This document shows, piece after piece, positions 52,929 to 64,000 of a DNA stretch of 64,000 nucleotides (position 1 is its first letter; each line of letters begins with the position of its first letter). Where the stretch lies: contig JAFFJZ010000025.1 of the NCBI GenBank assembly GCA_018340375.1, positions 2,371,501 through 2,435,500 of the forward strand, in the 5' to 3' direction. This DNA comes from Gonatopus flavifemur. Taxonomy: Eukaryota > Arthropoda > Insecta > Hymenoptera > Dryinidae. Under the pieces are notes generated by a model, which did no database searches, was not told where the DNA came from, and was given only the letters and a program-made list of their open reading frames with translations. A program made the position numbers and the translations under genes.

Positions 52929-55548
52929 TTTCTAATTCATCATTTTCCGGAATTTCTTTTAACGTAGTCGGTTGAGTAATTTTATCTTTGAATTTTGCTT
53001 CCATCCTATCCTTAGCATTTTTTACCCTCTCCGTCAAACTTTCTATCCTTCTATCCATTTCCGAATCATCGTCACTTTCAGGGTCATAGGGATCAGCTTC
53101 GAATAATATCTCTTTAGTTAAATCATCTAATGATCCTCCCTCAGAAACACTACCTGGTATTTGAATTCTTATTTCTTGCTCGTCTTCTTCTTCCTCTTCA
53201 AAGAGATGACTCCCGTTCTGTAGTGATTGATTGAAATTTTCAAAGTAGTGATTGATTGAAATTTTCAAAGACCTTTGTAATTCATTAAGATCGAAGGGTA
53301 GATTCTTTACATTAATATCATCCTTTTGTACGAAAACTTCATCATCACTATCCTCTTTTTCAGTTAATTCAATCATAATTTCTGTATTAGGCAAGGATAG
53401 CGAAATCCTTTCCTCTACTTGTACTTCCTGTACTTCCTCGACTTCGGGGTGTTTCCCATCCTTCAGGACCTCAGGCATCTGCGGTTCTCCGAGACTCGGT
53501 AACACACTTTTTCGTCGTCTATGCACAGGTCGTGGAACTTTTTCTGCCTCCGATTCTTCTTCGGAAGAAGTGTCGGTCGGTTTTTCTATTCCTGAACTAG
53601 GAGGAGTAGGCTTTATGACTTCTGGTTTTTGAGTTCGAGATTGTGCACGTGTTCGACTAGCTATCGAACTCGTATTAAGATGGATAGGTGGTTTGGGTTT
53701 CTTTTGAGTTCCTACTTTAGAAGGAGAAGGCGCGCTATGAATTCTTCTACGTGTTTCTGTTTCTCTTAATCTTTCCGCCTGTTTCGATTTCAACTTATCC
53801 GAGTTTGCCTCAGGTGATTTCTCTTTAGATTTCTCTGTTTTATCAGCTTTCGCGGATATTCCGAATTTCTTTTTCAACATCATTATTTTCCCTGACTCAA
53901 TTTCTGAATTTTCTGCGTCGCTCTTTGTAGAAGAGCTTTCTTCCGTTGAGGTATCTAAATTTATTTCGTCTGAGCTATATACATTCTCTTCAGTTATGGG
54001 ATTTCGTGATAATGCATCGGCATTTAGATTTAATTTTCCGGGTTTATGTATGAAATTATAATCGTAGTCACGTAGTTTTAATCTCCAACGAACAAGACGT
54101 TGACCAGGGTCTTTTATTGAATCAATCCATTTCAAAGGTTTGTGATCGCTGAACAAAGTGAATTTACGTCCGAATAAATATGGTCTGAAATGAACTACTG
54201 CATATAATACTGCTAAACATTCTTTTTCCGTGGTTGAATAATTTTGTTCAGGTTTAGTTAAAGTTCGAGATCAATATGCAATAGGTAGATCGTAGCCATC
54301 AATATTTAGACTCAATACCGCGCCTATCGCGAAATCAGAAGCATCGGTAGTTAGTGTGAATTCCTTATCAAAATTTGGATACTGTAAAATTGGTTTCTTG
54401 CATAGTGCTTTTCGTAATTTCTCGAAACTCGCAGTATGTTCTTTTGTCCAAGCGAATTTAGCATTTTTCTTTAGTAGTTCTGTCAAAGGTTTTGCTATTT
54501 TCGCGAAATTTTTAATAAATCTACGATAATAACCAGCTAAACCTGAAAATTGCCGAATATTTTTCTGATTTTGAGGTCGAGGAAATTTTTTTACTGCTTC
54601 GATTTTTTGTGGATCTGGTTTTACACCATCCTGTGTAACAATATGGCCTAAATACACTACTTCTTTTCTTAAAAATTGACATTTATCGGGCTGTAGACTA
54701 ATTTGAGCCTCACCTAGTCTTTTAAATAATCTGTGAATTTTTCGTTTATGTTCCTCTAAAGTTTTTGCAAAAATTACTATATCGTCCAAATAAACAAATA
54801 ATTCTACACCCTGCAATCCTCGTAAAACGGTATCCATCATCCTTTGAAAAGTTGCAGGAGCATTTTTTAAACCCTCAGGCATCCTAATAAATTCATAATG
54901 GGCATGGGGTGTAGTAAATGCAGTTTTGTGCTTATCCTTCGGATCCATGAGAATTTGTTGAAAACCACTAGCAAGATCTATGACCGTAAAATATTTAGCT
55001 TCTCCCAACTGATCAAGAATTTCATTTATATTTGGGAGTGGATATGCATCTCCTATTGTCTGTGAGTTTAATTTCCTAAAATCTATTACCATTCTCCATC
55101 GTGGATTACCCTGGGAGTCTGGCCTTTACGGAACTATCCAAATGGGTGGGTTATAAGGTGAGGTCGATGGTCTTATGATGTTATTTTTCAATTTCACTTG
55201 AATTTGACGTTCTATTTATTCTTTATGTACAGGTGGGAATCTATATTGTCTAGTATTTACAGGTTCATTACCGTCAAAAATTCTATGGTTACTATGTGGG
55301 ATGTATCGTAAGTTATCACCAGGGAAAAGAAAATGGAACGGGTACTCTTCTATTATATCTACAACGTGTTTAATTTCCTCTGGATTCAAATCTTTGAAAT
55401 TAAGTTTGTTTAATATCAAATTAGATCTGTCTACTCTGTCTTGAATCGTTAAATTCTTCCCAATTTCAGAATCCGAAGATTCATTTTCTAAATGGTGATA
55501 TTCGAAAGGAATTATTTCTTGTGGGGGAATTTCGATTTCAACATCCTT
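52929..55548 (-). pseudogene. pol: pol: RT, RNase H and long acidic linker, interrupted
   Basis: RT motifs are visible: MVIDFRKLN, FTVIDLASGFQQI, the catalytic FVYLDDIVIF and YLGHIV. RNase H has LTTDASDFAIGAVLS, TEKECLAV and ALSRNP. After RNase H comes a linker of roughly 350 residues dominated by E, D, S, K and P (FEEEEEDEQEIRIQ; EESEAEKVPRPVHRRRKS), much longer than in most gypsy elements. In-frame stops are at 55549, 55216, about 55126 and 54271, and a frameshift lies near 52930. The product as encoded cannot be full length. Confidence 0.85.
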
Positions 55549-56148
55549 TTATAATGTATTTATTGCTAACACATGGCAAACACCCTCATCATTTGTGGAA
55601 ACTACTGCTTCACCTATATAAATTCCCTCGAGTGTCTCTAACTTTGGTAGATAGCCCTCTCGTAAATCCGAATTTATAATGTCTATTGGAATCGGCTGAC
55701 GCATTCGAGCTTGTAAACATAAAACCTTCGACTTCAAATTTCTTCTATCGTCTGTTTTCCTTTCATTTTCACCAAGAAAACGCATCGGCTTTACAGGGTC
55801 ACTTTGTGTAACTAAAGTATCATGTGCAAACGACATTTCTGCCTGTTCCTGTTTCAAATATTCTTTACCCAAAATTCCTTCACAATTTAACGGGAATGAA
55901 GATCTTACTACATGAAATTCCACTGGTTGATCTAAGAGTCTAACGATAGTTGTGCCTATTGTATTTACTTTGTATGGGGTGATCCCTACTATTGAAACAG
56001 AATCGCTGAGAATAACAACCGTATTTTTATTTAATGCGTTTAGTTTTATTACGTTTATATCAGCACCCGTATCTATTAAAAATCTTGCTTTGCCGGCCTG
56101 TAACTGTTCTGAAAACATTTCTACGCTAGGAGATTCAAACTTTTCCAC
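55549..56148 (-). CDS. pol: pol: aspartic protease portion
   Basis: The retroviral protease signature FLIDTGADINVIK is near residues 23-35, with the conserved EGILGKEYLK block (about residue 110) following. The frame overlaps the end of gag by 28 nt in the -1 phase, around TGGAAAAG, the usual arrangement for -1 frameshift expression of Gag-Pol. The frame ends at TAA (55549), one change from CAA, where pol should continue toward RT. Confidence 0.8.
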   Translation of the reverse strand: MEKFESPSVEMFSEQLQAGKARFLIDTGADINVIKLNALNKNTVVILSDSVSIVGITPYKVNTIGTTIVRLLDQPVEFHVVRSSFPLNCEGILGKEYLKQEQAEMSFAHDTLVTQSDPVKPMRFLGENERKTDDRRNLKSKVLCLQARMRQPIPIDIINSDLREGYLPKLETLEGIYIGEAVVSTNDEGVCHVLAINTL

Positions 56149-57503
56149 AGTTGATTCTCGGTCTCCAGATATTTCACTGCTAGACGCTCTGATTTTTGTT
56201 GACTCGTCATCGCGTCCGCATGTCGAGTCTTTGACCTGTTTAAATGATCATTATCCGAAATTTTGCATTCACTAAATTTCCTATTGAAGCTCGGACTTTC
56301 TCTACCTTTATCTTTTGAATTCGTATTTTCTGTACGTCCTGATTGAAATGTTCTATGGGGAGAATTTTCTCTACTACTTTCTCTGGATGAAAGTTGTCTG
56401 TTAGGATGATAATTTCTTCTATCAACACTTTGAAACTGGGAAAATCTGTTTTTATCATGACGTTCTTGATTTAGTGAATCACTTTTCCTATCATTTTTAT
56501 GATCATTTTTCTCATATGGTTGATATGGTGAATGTGGCATATATGGGTTTGGCATGTATGGTGTTGGATACGGATAATATGGCATTTGACATGGCATCGG
56601 TGGTGGGTAATAAGGATAAGGATTTGTCATGGATGTTGATGGGTGCCTGGGTGCATCGGAACTATGAGAGTTGTGAGGTCTTTTCAAAATTCCTGTTGGA
56701 TTTGGATATGAAGCGGATGGTTCAGGACTAGGTGTTCTAGATCTTTCATCAGAGACAGCAAAATTTCGATAACTTCTGAGACTTCTATCCTGACTATAAT
56801 TCCGAAAACGCGAAAAATCATGCCCGTGATCATCAGAGAACGAAACTCTTGCGGGTTGCCTTCCCGGTATAATTCCCGTTTTCATTTTTATCTCTGTTCT
56901 CACCGCAATTTTATGTGCTTCATCTAGGTCCTTCGGATCTCGCACATCTACTGCTCTAGCTAGTTCATCCGGCAATCCTCTCAAGGAAGACTCAAGTGCA
57001 CATTCCTGGATCGGCTTCAACATTTGCTCCACGTTAGCCTGGGCATCATTGTATTTTTCCTCTAATGCGACTTTTGCTCCGCTGAGCAACAAATTCAACC
57101 TATCATAGAAATCGCTCACGGACTCTCCGTGTCTCATTCTAATTGTTTCTATTTCATGGTGATAGTATGGATAACTCTTTCCTGGCGCGAAACGAGTTTT
57201 TAAATGTTTAATCAAATTATCTACAGTTGCGAAAGTTTTCCCGAATGTACTATCTCTTGCGCTACCCTGCAGTCTACCCAGAACCGCTCTAACGTACGCT
57301 CCTTCTGATGCAGGAGGCATATGAGCTGCTCCATTTTGGATATCTTGGAGAAAATTTTTCAAGGGAATATTTTTCCCATCGAAATATGGCACGTTTAAAA
57401 TACTCTGCTGCAGGGACATGCATTCAGCGATCGAATGCATCATTGCGTCAGAGGCGTTCAACTGAGTCCTAGAATGACTTCCACCGTCTTCACCGTTCGT
57501 CAT
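56121..57503 (-). CDS. gag: Gag structural protein, 460 aa
   Basis: This is the capsid precursor of the element. The retrotransposon gag domain covers about residues 30-220 (VPYFDGKNIPLKNFLQDI, RFAPGKSYPYYHHEIETIRM, ESVSDFYDRLNLLL, SLRGLPDELARAV). The C-terminal half is rich in S, R, P and Y (RSRTPSPEP; PYYPPPMPCQMPYYPYP) and lacks a CCHC zinc knuckle, as in errantiviruses, where a basic tail binds RNA. The frame is open from an ATG with no break. Confidence 0.85.
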   Translation of the reverse strand: MTNGEDGGSHSRTQLNASDAMMHSIAECMSLQQSILNVPYFDGKNIPLKNFLQDIQNGAAHMPPASEGAYVRAVLGRLQGSARDSTFGKTFATVDNLIKHLKTRFAPGKSYPYYHHEIETIRMRHGESVSDFYDRLNLLLSGAKVALEEKYNDAQANVEQMLKPIQECALESSLRGLPDELARAVDVRDPKDLDEAHKIAVRTEIKMKTGIIPGRQPARVSFSDDHGHDFSRFRNYSQDRSLRSYRNFAVSDERSRTPSPEPSASYPNPTGILKRPHNSHSSDAPRHPSTSMTNPYPYYPPPMPCQMPYYPYPTPYMPNPYMPHSPYQPYEKNDHKNDRKSDSLNQERHDKNRFSQFQSVDRRNYHPNRQLSSRESSRENSPHRTFQSGRTENTNSKDKGRESPSFNRKFSECKISDNDHLNRSKTRHADAMTSQQKSERLAVKYLETENQLWKSLNLLA

Positions 57504-59014
57504 TTTATACGACTTTATCTAACTACTCAAAAAAAAAACAAAGAAAATCCGATCGTAATTATTTATGAAGTTTATATGATTGTGGATTGTTTGAGACCAA
57601 TTATTGGTTCCTATTCCTATTTTCACACTCCAAGAGAAAGGAAAAAAAAACAAATGTTTCAAATCCTTCCTAATCGTTTTCATATGTTAGTCAATTTTAC
57701 CTGTACATAGTGACACATAAGCCCTGTTACCTTAGTCAATTTTCAATTTCGAGCTTTTGATCTTCCGTCTCTTCCTCTTCAAAGAAAGTTTGAATTCTTG
57801 GTTTCAAACTTTTCAATTCTATCGCACACCGTTTTAGAGGTCACCTCCGGATGCTTTGAAGCATTACGGTATCGTGTGATAGAATATTCATCTCTTAAAT
57901 TTTTCCTTCTATAATCGAAAATTATGAATTTTTCCTTTTCTGAGGATATCTTTTTGGAGAGAAAATCAATCACCTCGATTTTATAGTAGTGAACGATATC
58001 TACAGGAACACGAATTATATCCAGTGGCGCGATTATACCATGTATACGAATTTTCAACAAAGTCCCAGAAGATAGTTATTAATTCAGTTTCATGGTTTAT
58101 CCAATCATATATAATGCATAGGTATACACACAGTGGATGAGTACATCAATATTCGATGTTTGTCTAGTCACGCTTGAAATTCATCGAACCTGTAAGGTTT
58201 TTACGTTAATTCACACTTTCTATCAACTGCACAATCGCTTGAGAGATCACCTCCAGATGCTTTGAAGCATTACGACTGTACAACCGAGAAAAAGGAATTC
58301 GATATTCATTCAATATTTCGAAAAATTCCAACGATCATTCACGTCCAAAACAATGTTGAATACACAAAGGCTACCTTTGTGTATCTTAGCAAAACTTCGA
58401 TTTCCCTATGTTCTCTGTTCACTCAAATTGTGAGGTTCTCAAAGAAACATGTGGCGTTGTGTGACGTATAACACACATACAGATATGTACATCAGGATTC
58501 AGAATCAGAACATGAACTCCAGAGATGCTATTCCTCCATTTTAATCGCAAGAAAAATTTTCAGAGTTGAAATTCGTTGAAATCACATATAGGAAATTCCC
58601 GAGGTCATGCACATAAACGGAATATATATATATACATAACAATGCATTGAGTGGCGACGCGTTCGATTAAATTTCATTCCTTTTGAGAAATCCAATATAA
58701 AACTTGTGTCGAAAATCTTTATGATTTACTGAAGTCATCACCACTAATCTTTAGAATAGAAACCTCAAAGTTGCACAAAGACATGAGGAAAAAATTCCGA
58801 AAACTTCATTCAAAACAAAACTCGATTACGCGGACTTTTAATGTTTTGACTCTTATCTTCATTCAAAATCCCAAAAATCATTGTACTTCGCGAACTTGAA
58901 AACGTGTAACTATCAAAATTTCTGAAGTATTCGCTGATATGAAAAATATATACGATGTTCTCATGTGAGACCGAGCTGTTTATTATAACCGAAAACGTGT
59001 GAACACTATACATA
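57504..59014. other. Element leader, right of gag
   Basis: A direct repeat, CACCTCCGGATGCTTTGAAG at 57842 and CACCTCCAGATGCTTTGAAG at 58246, is the only structure seen besides a 93-codon frame of doubtful reality (57779-58060, minus strand). The leader is unusually long for a gypsy element. Confidence 0.5.
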
Positions 59015-59016
59015 TA

Positions 59017-61048
59017 CAGGGTGGGGCATTTAAAGTGTCGCGGGCGTTTTTTCCAAAAATAAAATGAGATACGAGAAAATTTTTCGGACAAAAATTGTGA
59101 GGTATCGAGGGGGACATCCGATGGTGGCCTTGGCTTTGACCTCAAATCTCATCTTCAAGGGCATTCCGAGGTCAACTCTTGTTTTTTAAATAGGATCTTA
59201 TTCTTTTTACTGCAGATTTGGATTCTAGGTCAAAAACCAAGAAACTTTTGTCTGAACCATTTTCCTGAAATCCGCAAAGATGGCGCTCTAATCGATATTG
59301 TTCCATACTGAATCTGACATTAGAATAACTCGAAAACGAAGGGTCTTGGAGGAGAATGTTTCGGACAAAAGTTGTCTGATTCCAAGGGGGACCCCTTGAA
59401 CTGAAACGGAGGTGATGGGGTATAACAGACAAAACACAACACATTTCAATCGTCTACATCACTTGGATAATTTTAATGCAGTAGATGCTCAAAATGATGG
59501 CCTCCGACTTCAATACACATTTCAAAACGTTTTACAAAAGATTGCTGAACTCGTGCTAAAATATCTTCATTGATGCTCGCGCATGCATTGATGATTCGTT
59601 GACGCATATTCTCAGGTGTAGTCGGTGCTTGTTGATGAACTGTATCTTTTATGTATCCCCTTGAAAAAAAATCTGGAGAAGTAAGATCCGGAGAACGGGC
59701 AGGCCAATGAACTGGTCCACGACGTCCTATCCATCGTCCAGGATAATCTCTGTCCAATATTTCTCGAGCTGTGACTGCATAATGGGATGGACAACCATCG
59801 TGTTGATACCACATATTCAATCGTTCCTGAATAGGTATGTCTTCAAGTAATGTTGGAAGTACTTGATCTAAGAAATGTCTGTACTTCTCTCCATTCAGCG
59901 TATCTGCAATGAAGTACGGTCCAATTACTCGAGATCGAAAAATACCACACCAAACATTCATAGCCCATTGTCTTTGATGCTCTACTTGACGTAACCATCT
60001 TGGATTTTCTGTCGCCCAGTAATGCATATTATGTCGATTTACTTGACCATGATTGGTGAACGTCGACTCATCAGAAAATAATATGTTGATGAAGTTGTTA
60101 TTGTGCATTCGCGCTAGACCCCATCGACAAAACTGTACACGATTTCCGAAATCATCACCGTGAAGGTCTTGATGCAAACAAATGTGATACGGATGGAATT
60201 TGTGACGTTTCAGTATTCGAAGAACACTTCTTCGAGAAATTCCCGAATGGAGTTCAATTCCACGAGAGCTCACGTGTGGATTATTGGCTACTGCAGCTAG
60301 TATATTAACTTCCGCATTTTCTCCGCTAACAGTTCTCATTCGATGTCGTTTTTCCCTTGTAACACTTCCCGTTTCTGAGAATAATTTTGTAATGCGTTGA
60401 AAATACCTAATGGATGGCGTTGTTCTTTCAGGAAATCGTTCTGCATACAAGTCATATGCTTTTCTGGGGTTCTGATGCACTTTACCGTAAATGTAGATCA
60501 TATCGATCTTTTCAGAAACCGTGTATCGGATATCTATGATTTTCAATTTGTCATAAACCAAGTAATAATCAAATGTAACTGACAAACTGACTTTCAAAAT
60601 CGTGAATTTTCACTGAACCCCGTCGTTTGTTTACATCGCGTGAGCTCTGAATGGTGGTAATGTAGACGATTGAAATGTGTTGTGTATTGACAACTTTTGT
60701 ACGAAACATTCTTTTGCAAGACCCTTCGTTTTCGAGTTATCCGAATGTCAGATTCAAAATGCAACAATATCGATTAGAGCGCCATTTTTGCGGATTTCAG
60801 GAAAATGGTTCAGACAAAAGTTTCTTGGTTTTTGACCTAGAATCCAAATCTGCAGTAAAAAATATGAGATGCTATTTAGAAAACAAGAGTTGATCTCAGA
60901 ATGCCCTTGAAGATGAGATTTGAGGTCAAAGCCAAGGCCACCATCGGATGTCCCCCTCGGTACCCTACAGCTTTTGTCCGAAAAATTTTCTCGTATCTCA
61001 CTTTATTTTTGGAAGAAACGCCCGCGACACTTTAAATGCCCCACCCTG
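59017..61048 (-). mobile_element. Complete DD41D element nested in the LTR element leader
   Basis: It begins CAGGGTGGGGCATTTAAAG, ends with the complement, and is flanked by TA (59015-59016 and 61049-61050). The terminal repeats are about 390-430 bp (shared GGGGGACATCCGATGGTGGC; AGATGGCGCTCTAATCGAT-like sequence). The copy at 38794-39829 is nearly identical over its whole length, suggesting recent activity. Confidence 0.95.
59473..60597 (-). CDS. DD41D Tc1/mariner transposase, intact, 374 aa
   Basis: This transposase is predicted to bind the terminal repeats in the nucleus and move the element by cut and paste. The N-terminal helix-turn-helix region has KAYDLYAERFPERTTPS and SGISRRSVLRILKRHKFHPY. 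The three catalytic aspartates are in LFSDESTF, YQHDGCPSHY and SPDLTSPDFF, with 41 residues between the second and third. There is no stop or frameshift, and an ATG opens the frame. The length is normal for DD41D transposases of the rosa-like group. Confidence 0.9.
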   Translation of the reverse strand: MKVSLSVTFDYYLVYDKLKIIDIRYTVSEKIDMIYIYGKVHQNPRKAYDLYAERFPERTTPSIRYFQRITKLFSETGSVTREKRHRMRTVSGENAEVNILAAVANNPHVSSRGIELHSGISRRSVLRILKRHKFHPYHICLHQDLHGDDFGNRVQFCRWGLARMHNNNFINILFSDESTFTNHGQVNRHNMHYWATENPRWLRQVEHQRQWAMNVWCGIFRSRVIGPYFIADTLNGEKYRHFLDQVLPTLLEDIPIQERLNMWYQHDGCPSHYAVTAREILDRDYPGRWIGRRGPVHWPARSPDLTSPDFFSRGYIKDTVHQQAPTTPENMRQRIINACASINEDILARVQQSFVKRFEMCIEVGGHHFEHLLH

Positions 61049-61050
61049 TA

Positions 61051-62428
61051 TATACTAAATTCAATGCGTTACAAGTAATTCCGAACGTGTTTCATGGTCA
61101 ACACAAATCGAAACTTCTCTGAATGTACTGGTATCGAGGAATCGATCATATAACTTTAGAGGATATTTTACGCTTGAACTTTTACGATTGTATATTGAAA
61201 CTATATATATAAAAAAAAACCAATTAAATCCTGATTGAAGTACTTCTTGGTCAGGACAGAATTTTATAAAAGAATTTTACAAATAATAACTTGAAATCAG
61301 GTGAAATGTTCGCATAACTCGAACTTCAAACTCAGGTTCCAGCATCGATTCTCACACTTCATAGAAGAGAAAGAAATCACTTTAAATTCCCCAAAGCGAA
61401 CTTAATTACGAGATTTTACCAAAAACCTATACATATATGAAGGCAATTTCATTCGAATCTGAACTCCAAACGCTCTATCTTTATTGAAATAACTGAATCG
61501 TCAATCTTTATGTGTATAGACAATTTCATATATGTATATCTTCGTATAGTGTTAGTTTTTCCAACTTTACTTAGTCTGGCACAAGTTTACAAAAATTATT
61601 CTGACACAATATCAGCACAAAACAAATTATTAGAGTTCAAATTCGTTCGAAAAAGAAAATATATACATAAAGTTACCGAAATTATCCAAGTAGATGAAAA
61701 ATATATACAAAATTTCGATATAACATCCTGAAAATTTTCACATGCAAAATTTTATAAAATTTTATCAAGATCGTCAATGGTCAGTATTATAATACCTGAA
61801 TGACATGCAATTCTGAATCTGGTTGAATCAAATAAAATCCAACATGAATCGTCGAATCACTGACAACAATTCTGGTACTGATGAATTCCAGTACAACTCT
61901 ATCAATTGCTGTTGTAGATTTTCCACACTGATGCTAGAATTCATTGAACAACTTAATTTCGTCAAAATTAGTAAAATGTACACGAGTCAGATTTTCAAAG
62001 AGAATATTTCATATTCAAGTTTTTGAAAAAGATTATTGGGTTGAAATTAATTCTTGCCTCGAATCTCAACTAATCGCAATTTCAAAATCTTTCACGACTT
62101 GGCTGAGTATCTTAGGATTTCAAGCCTTCATCACTCATTTTGACACTGTACGATGGAAAATTAAATTCACAATCATTCCATGATCAATGCATGCACTGGA
62201 ACCTTCACGAGAAAGCACATATATAGGTATTCCAAGCAATGATTTTTTTATGTCTGAAAATTGAAGTGAATTAAAAATTCATACGATGGAGAGAATTGAA
62301 GATTTATTTCTTTATACACCAGGGAAGAATTTTGAATTTTGAAACCCCTTCAAAAATAGAGAAAATTCCTGAAATTTGTTTTTGATCATTCTCGAATAAA
62401 CAATAGAAAGAATTTCTGGGATAACAAT
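61051..62428. other. Element leader, between the nested DD41D and the primer site
   Basis: AT-rich and without any credible frame. No repeat is recognised. Confidence 0.5.
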
Positions 62429-62446
62429 ATCCCACTTCTGACACCA
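62429..62446 (-). promoter_or_regulatory. Primer-binding site, tRNA-Leu type
   Basis: In element sense TGGTGTCAGAAGTGGGAT lies 2 nt inside the 5' LTR. It would pair with a tRNA ending TTCTGACACCA, which fits tRNA-Leu acceptor sequences as I know them. Confidence 0.75.
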
Positions 62447-62448
62447 CT

Positions 62449-63564
62449 TTATTTGTTATAAATAAACAAATTGTTGTGGTATCAGAAAATTTTTGATTTC
62501 TGACACCAGGCTATTTTTTTCTGTTTTTAGGGAAATAACCAAAACTAGGGTACATGCTTGTACTAGAATTTCAGGACGGAGGTTGAGGACGTTGATTGTT
62601 TTTCCCCTATACAGGGATGGAATTCATTCTATTGATTGAATGCGACAATTCGATCGAATTACTCGATTTGCAAGATTTGATTTTGAATTTTATTGATCAA
62701 TATGTCAACACTTTGACTTATCGAAATTTTTGACATATGTACTTTTGGAAAAATTAAGACAACACAACATGTGAAATTACATGTAGCTAAATTATATTTT
62801 GATCATACTGATTGTATACCAGACGAGAATGATACTCACAGAATACTGAAAACTTGGGTATGATCAGATTTGCTGGGGTAGCTTCTCTATCTCTCTCTCT
62901 CTCTCTCTCTTTTTCAACGAACTGGGCCTTGTATCCTTGTACACGGAAACACGCACACTGATTGTCTTGATTGGTTACACAACTATACGAATTTCACGTA
63001 AAAGTTCTTTTCATCGTTGATCGTAAGTTACACATAAAGAATACCCGTAGTGAATATTGAGATGGGTTTACGGAAATGTAAAACCCGATAAATAAGTTGG
63101 AAGATAAGGAATTCCTCTACACGTGAATTGTAAGGGGGAGTTTGAGTGGAAAATACACGTTAAAAGTTCGTGGTAAAACACCAGTCTTGACACACGCGGA
63201 CTTCGAATACCGAGCGCAACTTCGCGACTTGAAGAGGCAAACGAGAGAGTGTAAACTTCTCTTCTTCTGCTTTCCTCGTCGACTTCGACCCCCCTTAGAC
63301 TTACATCGATGGCATGTCGAAGTCGACGAAGTTCTCAGAATTAAATAATGCAGGGCCAGCAGTTCGGACTTCTCTCACGTACCACCGTGGGACAAATCAT
63401 GTAACTGGATCTGGCCTGCGATAATTCGTGATAAACACTTTCGTATCGTTTGATTTCAAGAAGTCATTGTATACGAAAGTAACCCGAGTTTACAAAGGCT
63501 CTTTGAAAATAAGATTTAGACAAAATTAAGACTTCATATTGTTAAATTGTTACGGAACGTAACA
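62449..63564 (-). repeat. 5' LTR of the env-bearing gypsy-type element
   Basis: A 1116-bp direct partner of 45191-46319, differing by scattered substitutions and a shorter (TC)n run. It should contain the promoter and transcript start. The 14-bp stem is at 63276-63328. Outside it, AGGCT at 63565-63569 is the second half of the target duplication. Confidence 0.9.
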
Positions 63565-63569
63565 AGGCT

Positions 63570-64000
63570 GCCCATCCCTGACTGAAATATAGCACAAGAA
63601 AAATTTACTATATCGTGGATCAACAAAAAAATCGACCTTTTTTGATTTCCAGTTGTTGCAGATTTATCGTGTTTTTATTTTTGTCCTCTTCATCCTCTCT
63701 ATCGCTCAGTATCCTTTTGCAGGCCAACTTCCTATCACCTCTTGTAGGTTCAAGTTTTCCGTATTTTTCCAAGTTGTTCCTCAAGTCGCACATATCATCC
63801 CATTCTATAATGATTATCAGACTTCTATCGAAAATGGATCTTAAAATTGCATATATTTTGTATTGTATATAATTAGGTCAATTCTTCACATACAGTCACA
63901 TTGCAATTATATATACTCCTATATAAAATTCAATAACACTTTCATAAACTGAAATAATTGTATAAAGTGCATATAAAATGGATGTCTCACTAGGGATTTT
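63570..64000. other. Right flank, gene-free
   Basis: Outside the LTR element. A hydrophobic frame of 85 codons (63615-63872) has no recognisable motif and is probably chance. Confidence 0.4.

Larger units (their letters stand above)
45191..63564 (-). mobile_element. Ty3/gypsy (errantivirus-like) element with env and a cargo ORF
   Basis: The whole element is 18.4 kb including a nested 2.0-kb DD41D transposon. It has two LTRs, a 5-bp duplication AGGCT on both sides (45186-45190 and 63565-63569), a primer-binding site, a polypurine tract, and gag, protease, RT, RNase H, integrase and env in the standard order on the minus strand. Beyond env lies a further 1.7-kb frame with no counterpart in ordinary gypsy elements. 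The pol frame is disabled, while gag and env are open. Confidence 0.9.

Noticed and set aside
57779..58060. 93-codon frame before gag as an extra retroelement gene
   Set aside because: No recognisable domain, low-complexity basic sequence and no second copy to compare. It is mentioned in the leader entry only.
1..64000. tRNA, rRNA, CRISPR arrays or bacterial defence systems
   Set aside because: No cloverleaf, rRNA core or regularly spaced direct-repeat array was seen. The spaced repeats found are MITEs, a minisatellite or a satellite-like array.

Overview
The window looks like AT-rich nuclear DNA from an arthropod, most likely an insect. The order cannot be fixed from the sequence. The reasons are a Ty3/gypsy element with a baculovirus-F-like envelope gene, a mariner, DD41D (rosa-like) Tc1/mariner elements, a THAP/P-superfamily transposase with introns, two BED-finger hAT genes, non-LTR retrotransposon fragments and dozens of palindromic MITEs. 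No tRNA, rRNA, CRISPR array or bacterial-type operon was seen. Almost every recognisable coding region belongs to a mobile element. The clearest exception is a five-exon BEN-domain gene model at 36.6-38.7 kb (minus strand).

Layout. 0-6.6 kb is a graveyard of short inverted-repeat elements, including five near-identical 141-bp MITEs plus two diverged or partial ones. 6675-13659 is one 7-kb hAT-like element with terminal repeats, a 5-bp target duplication and an intact 782-codon BED-finger transposase on the minus strand, with several foldback MITEs nested in its non-coding part. 14.1-20.9 kb holds a THAP first exon (minus strand) and a decayed BED-hAT gene (plus strand) that was split by a DD41D element at a TA. 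21.1-33.8 kb contains a P-element/THAP9-like transposase pseudogene scattered over 12.7 kb. It is interrupted by a hAT MITE, a LINE fragment, a 1.1-kb foldback, a second LINE 3' end and a mariner. 33.9-36.1 kb is a diverged tandem array with a period of about 480 bp. 36.6-38.7 kb is the BEN gene, which has an internal exon duplication. 38.8-41.4 kb is a truncated DD41D copy cut by a LINE whose 5' part is inverted (the twin-priming signature). 41.9-45.0 kb holds three large foldback elements and one orphan ORF.

45191-63564 is a single LTR retroelement read on the minus strand: 1.1-kb LTRs, an AGGCT target duplication, a primer site matching tRNA-Leu, and a polypurine tract. Its order is leader (carrying a nested DD41D element with an intact transposase), gag, protease, RT, RNase H, a long acidic linker, integrase, env, and then an unexpected extra reading frame before the 3' LTR. 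The extra frame is GC-rich and encodes an RNA-recognition motif, an F-box and leucine-rich repeats. Around it sit five copies of a small repeat with a conserved core and stems that change together. This cargo gene plus its RNA repeats is the best candidate here for an undescribed system. The pol frame carries several stops and one frameshift and the cargo frame carries two stops, while gag and env are uninterrupted.
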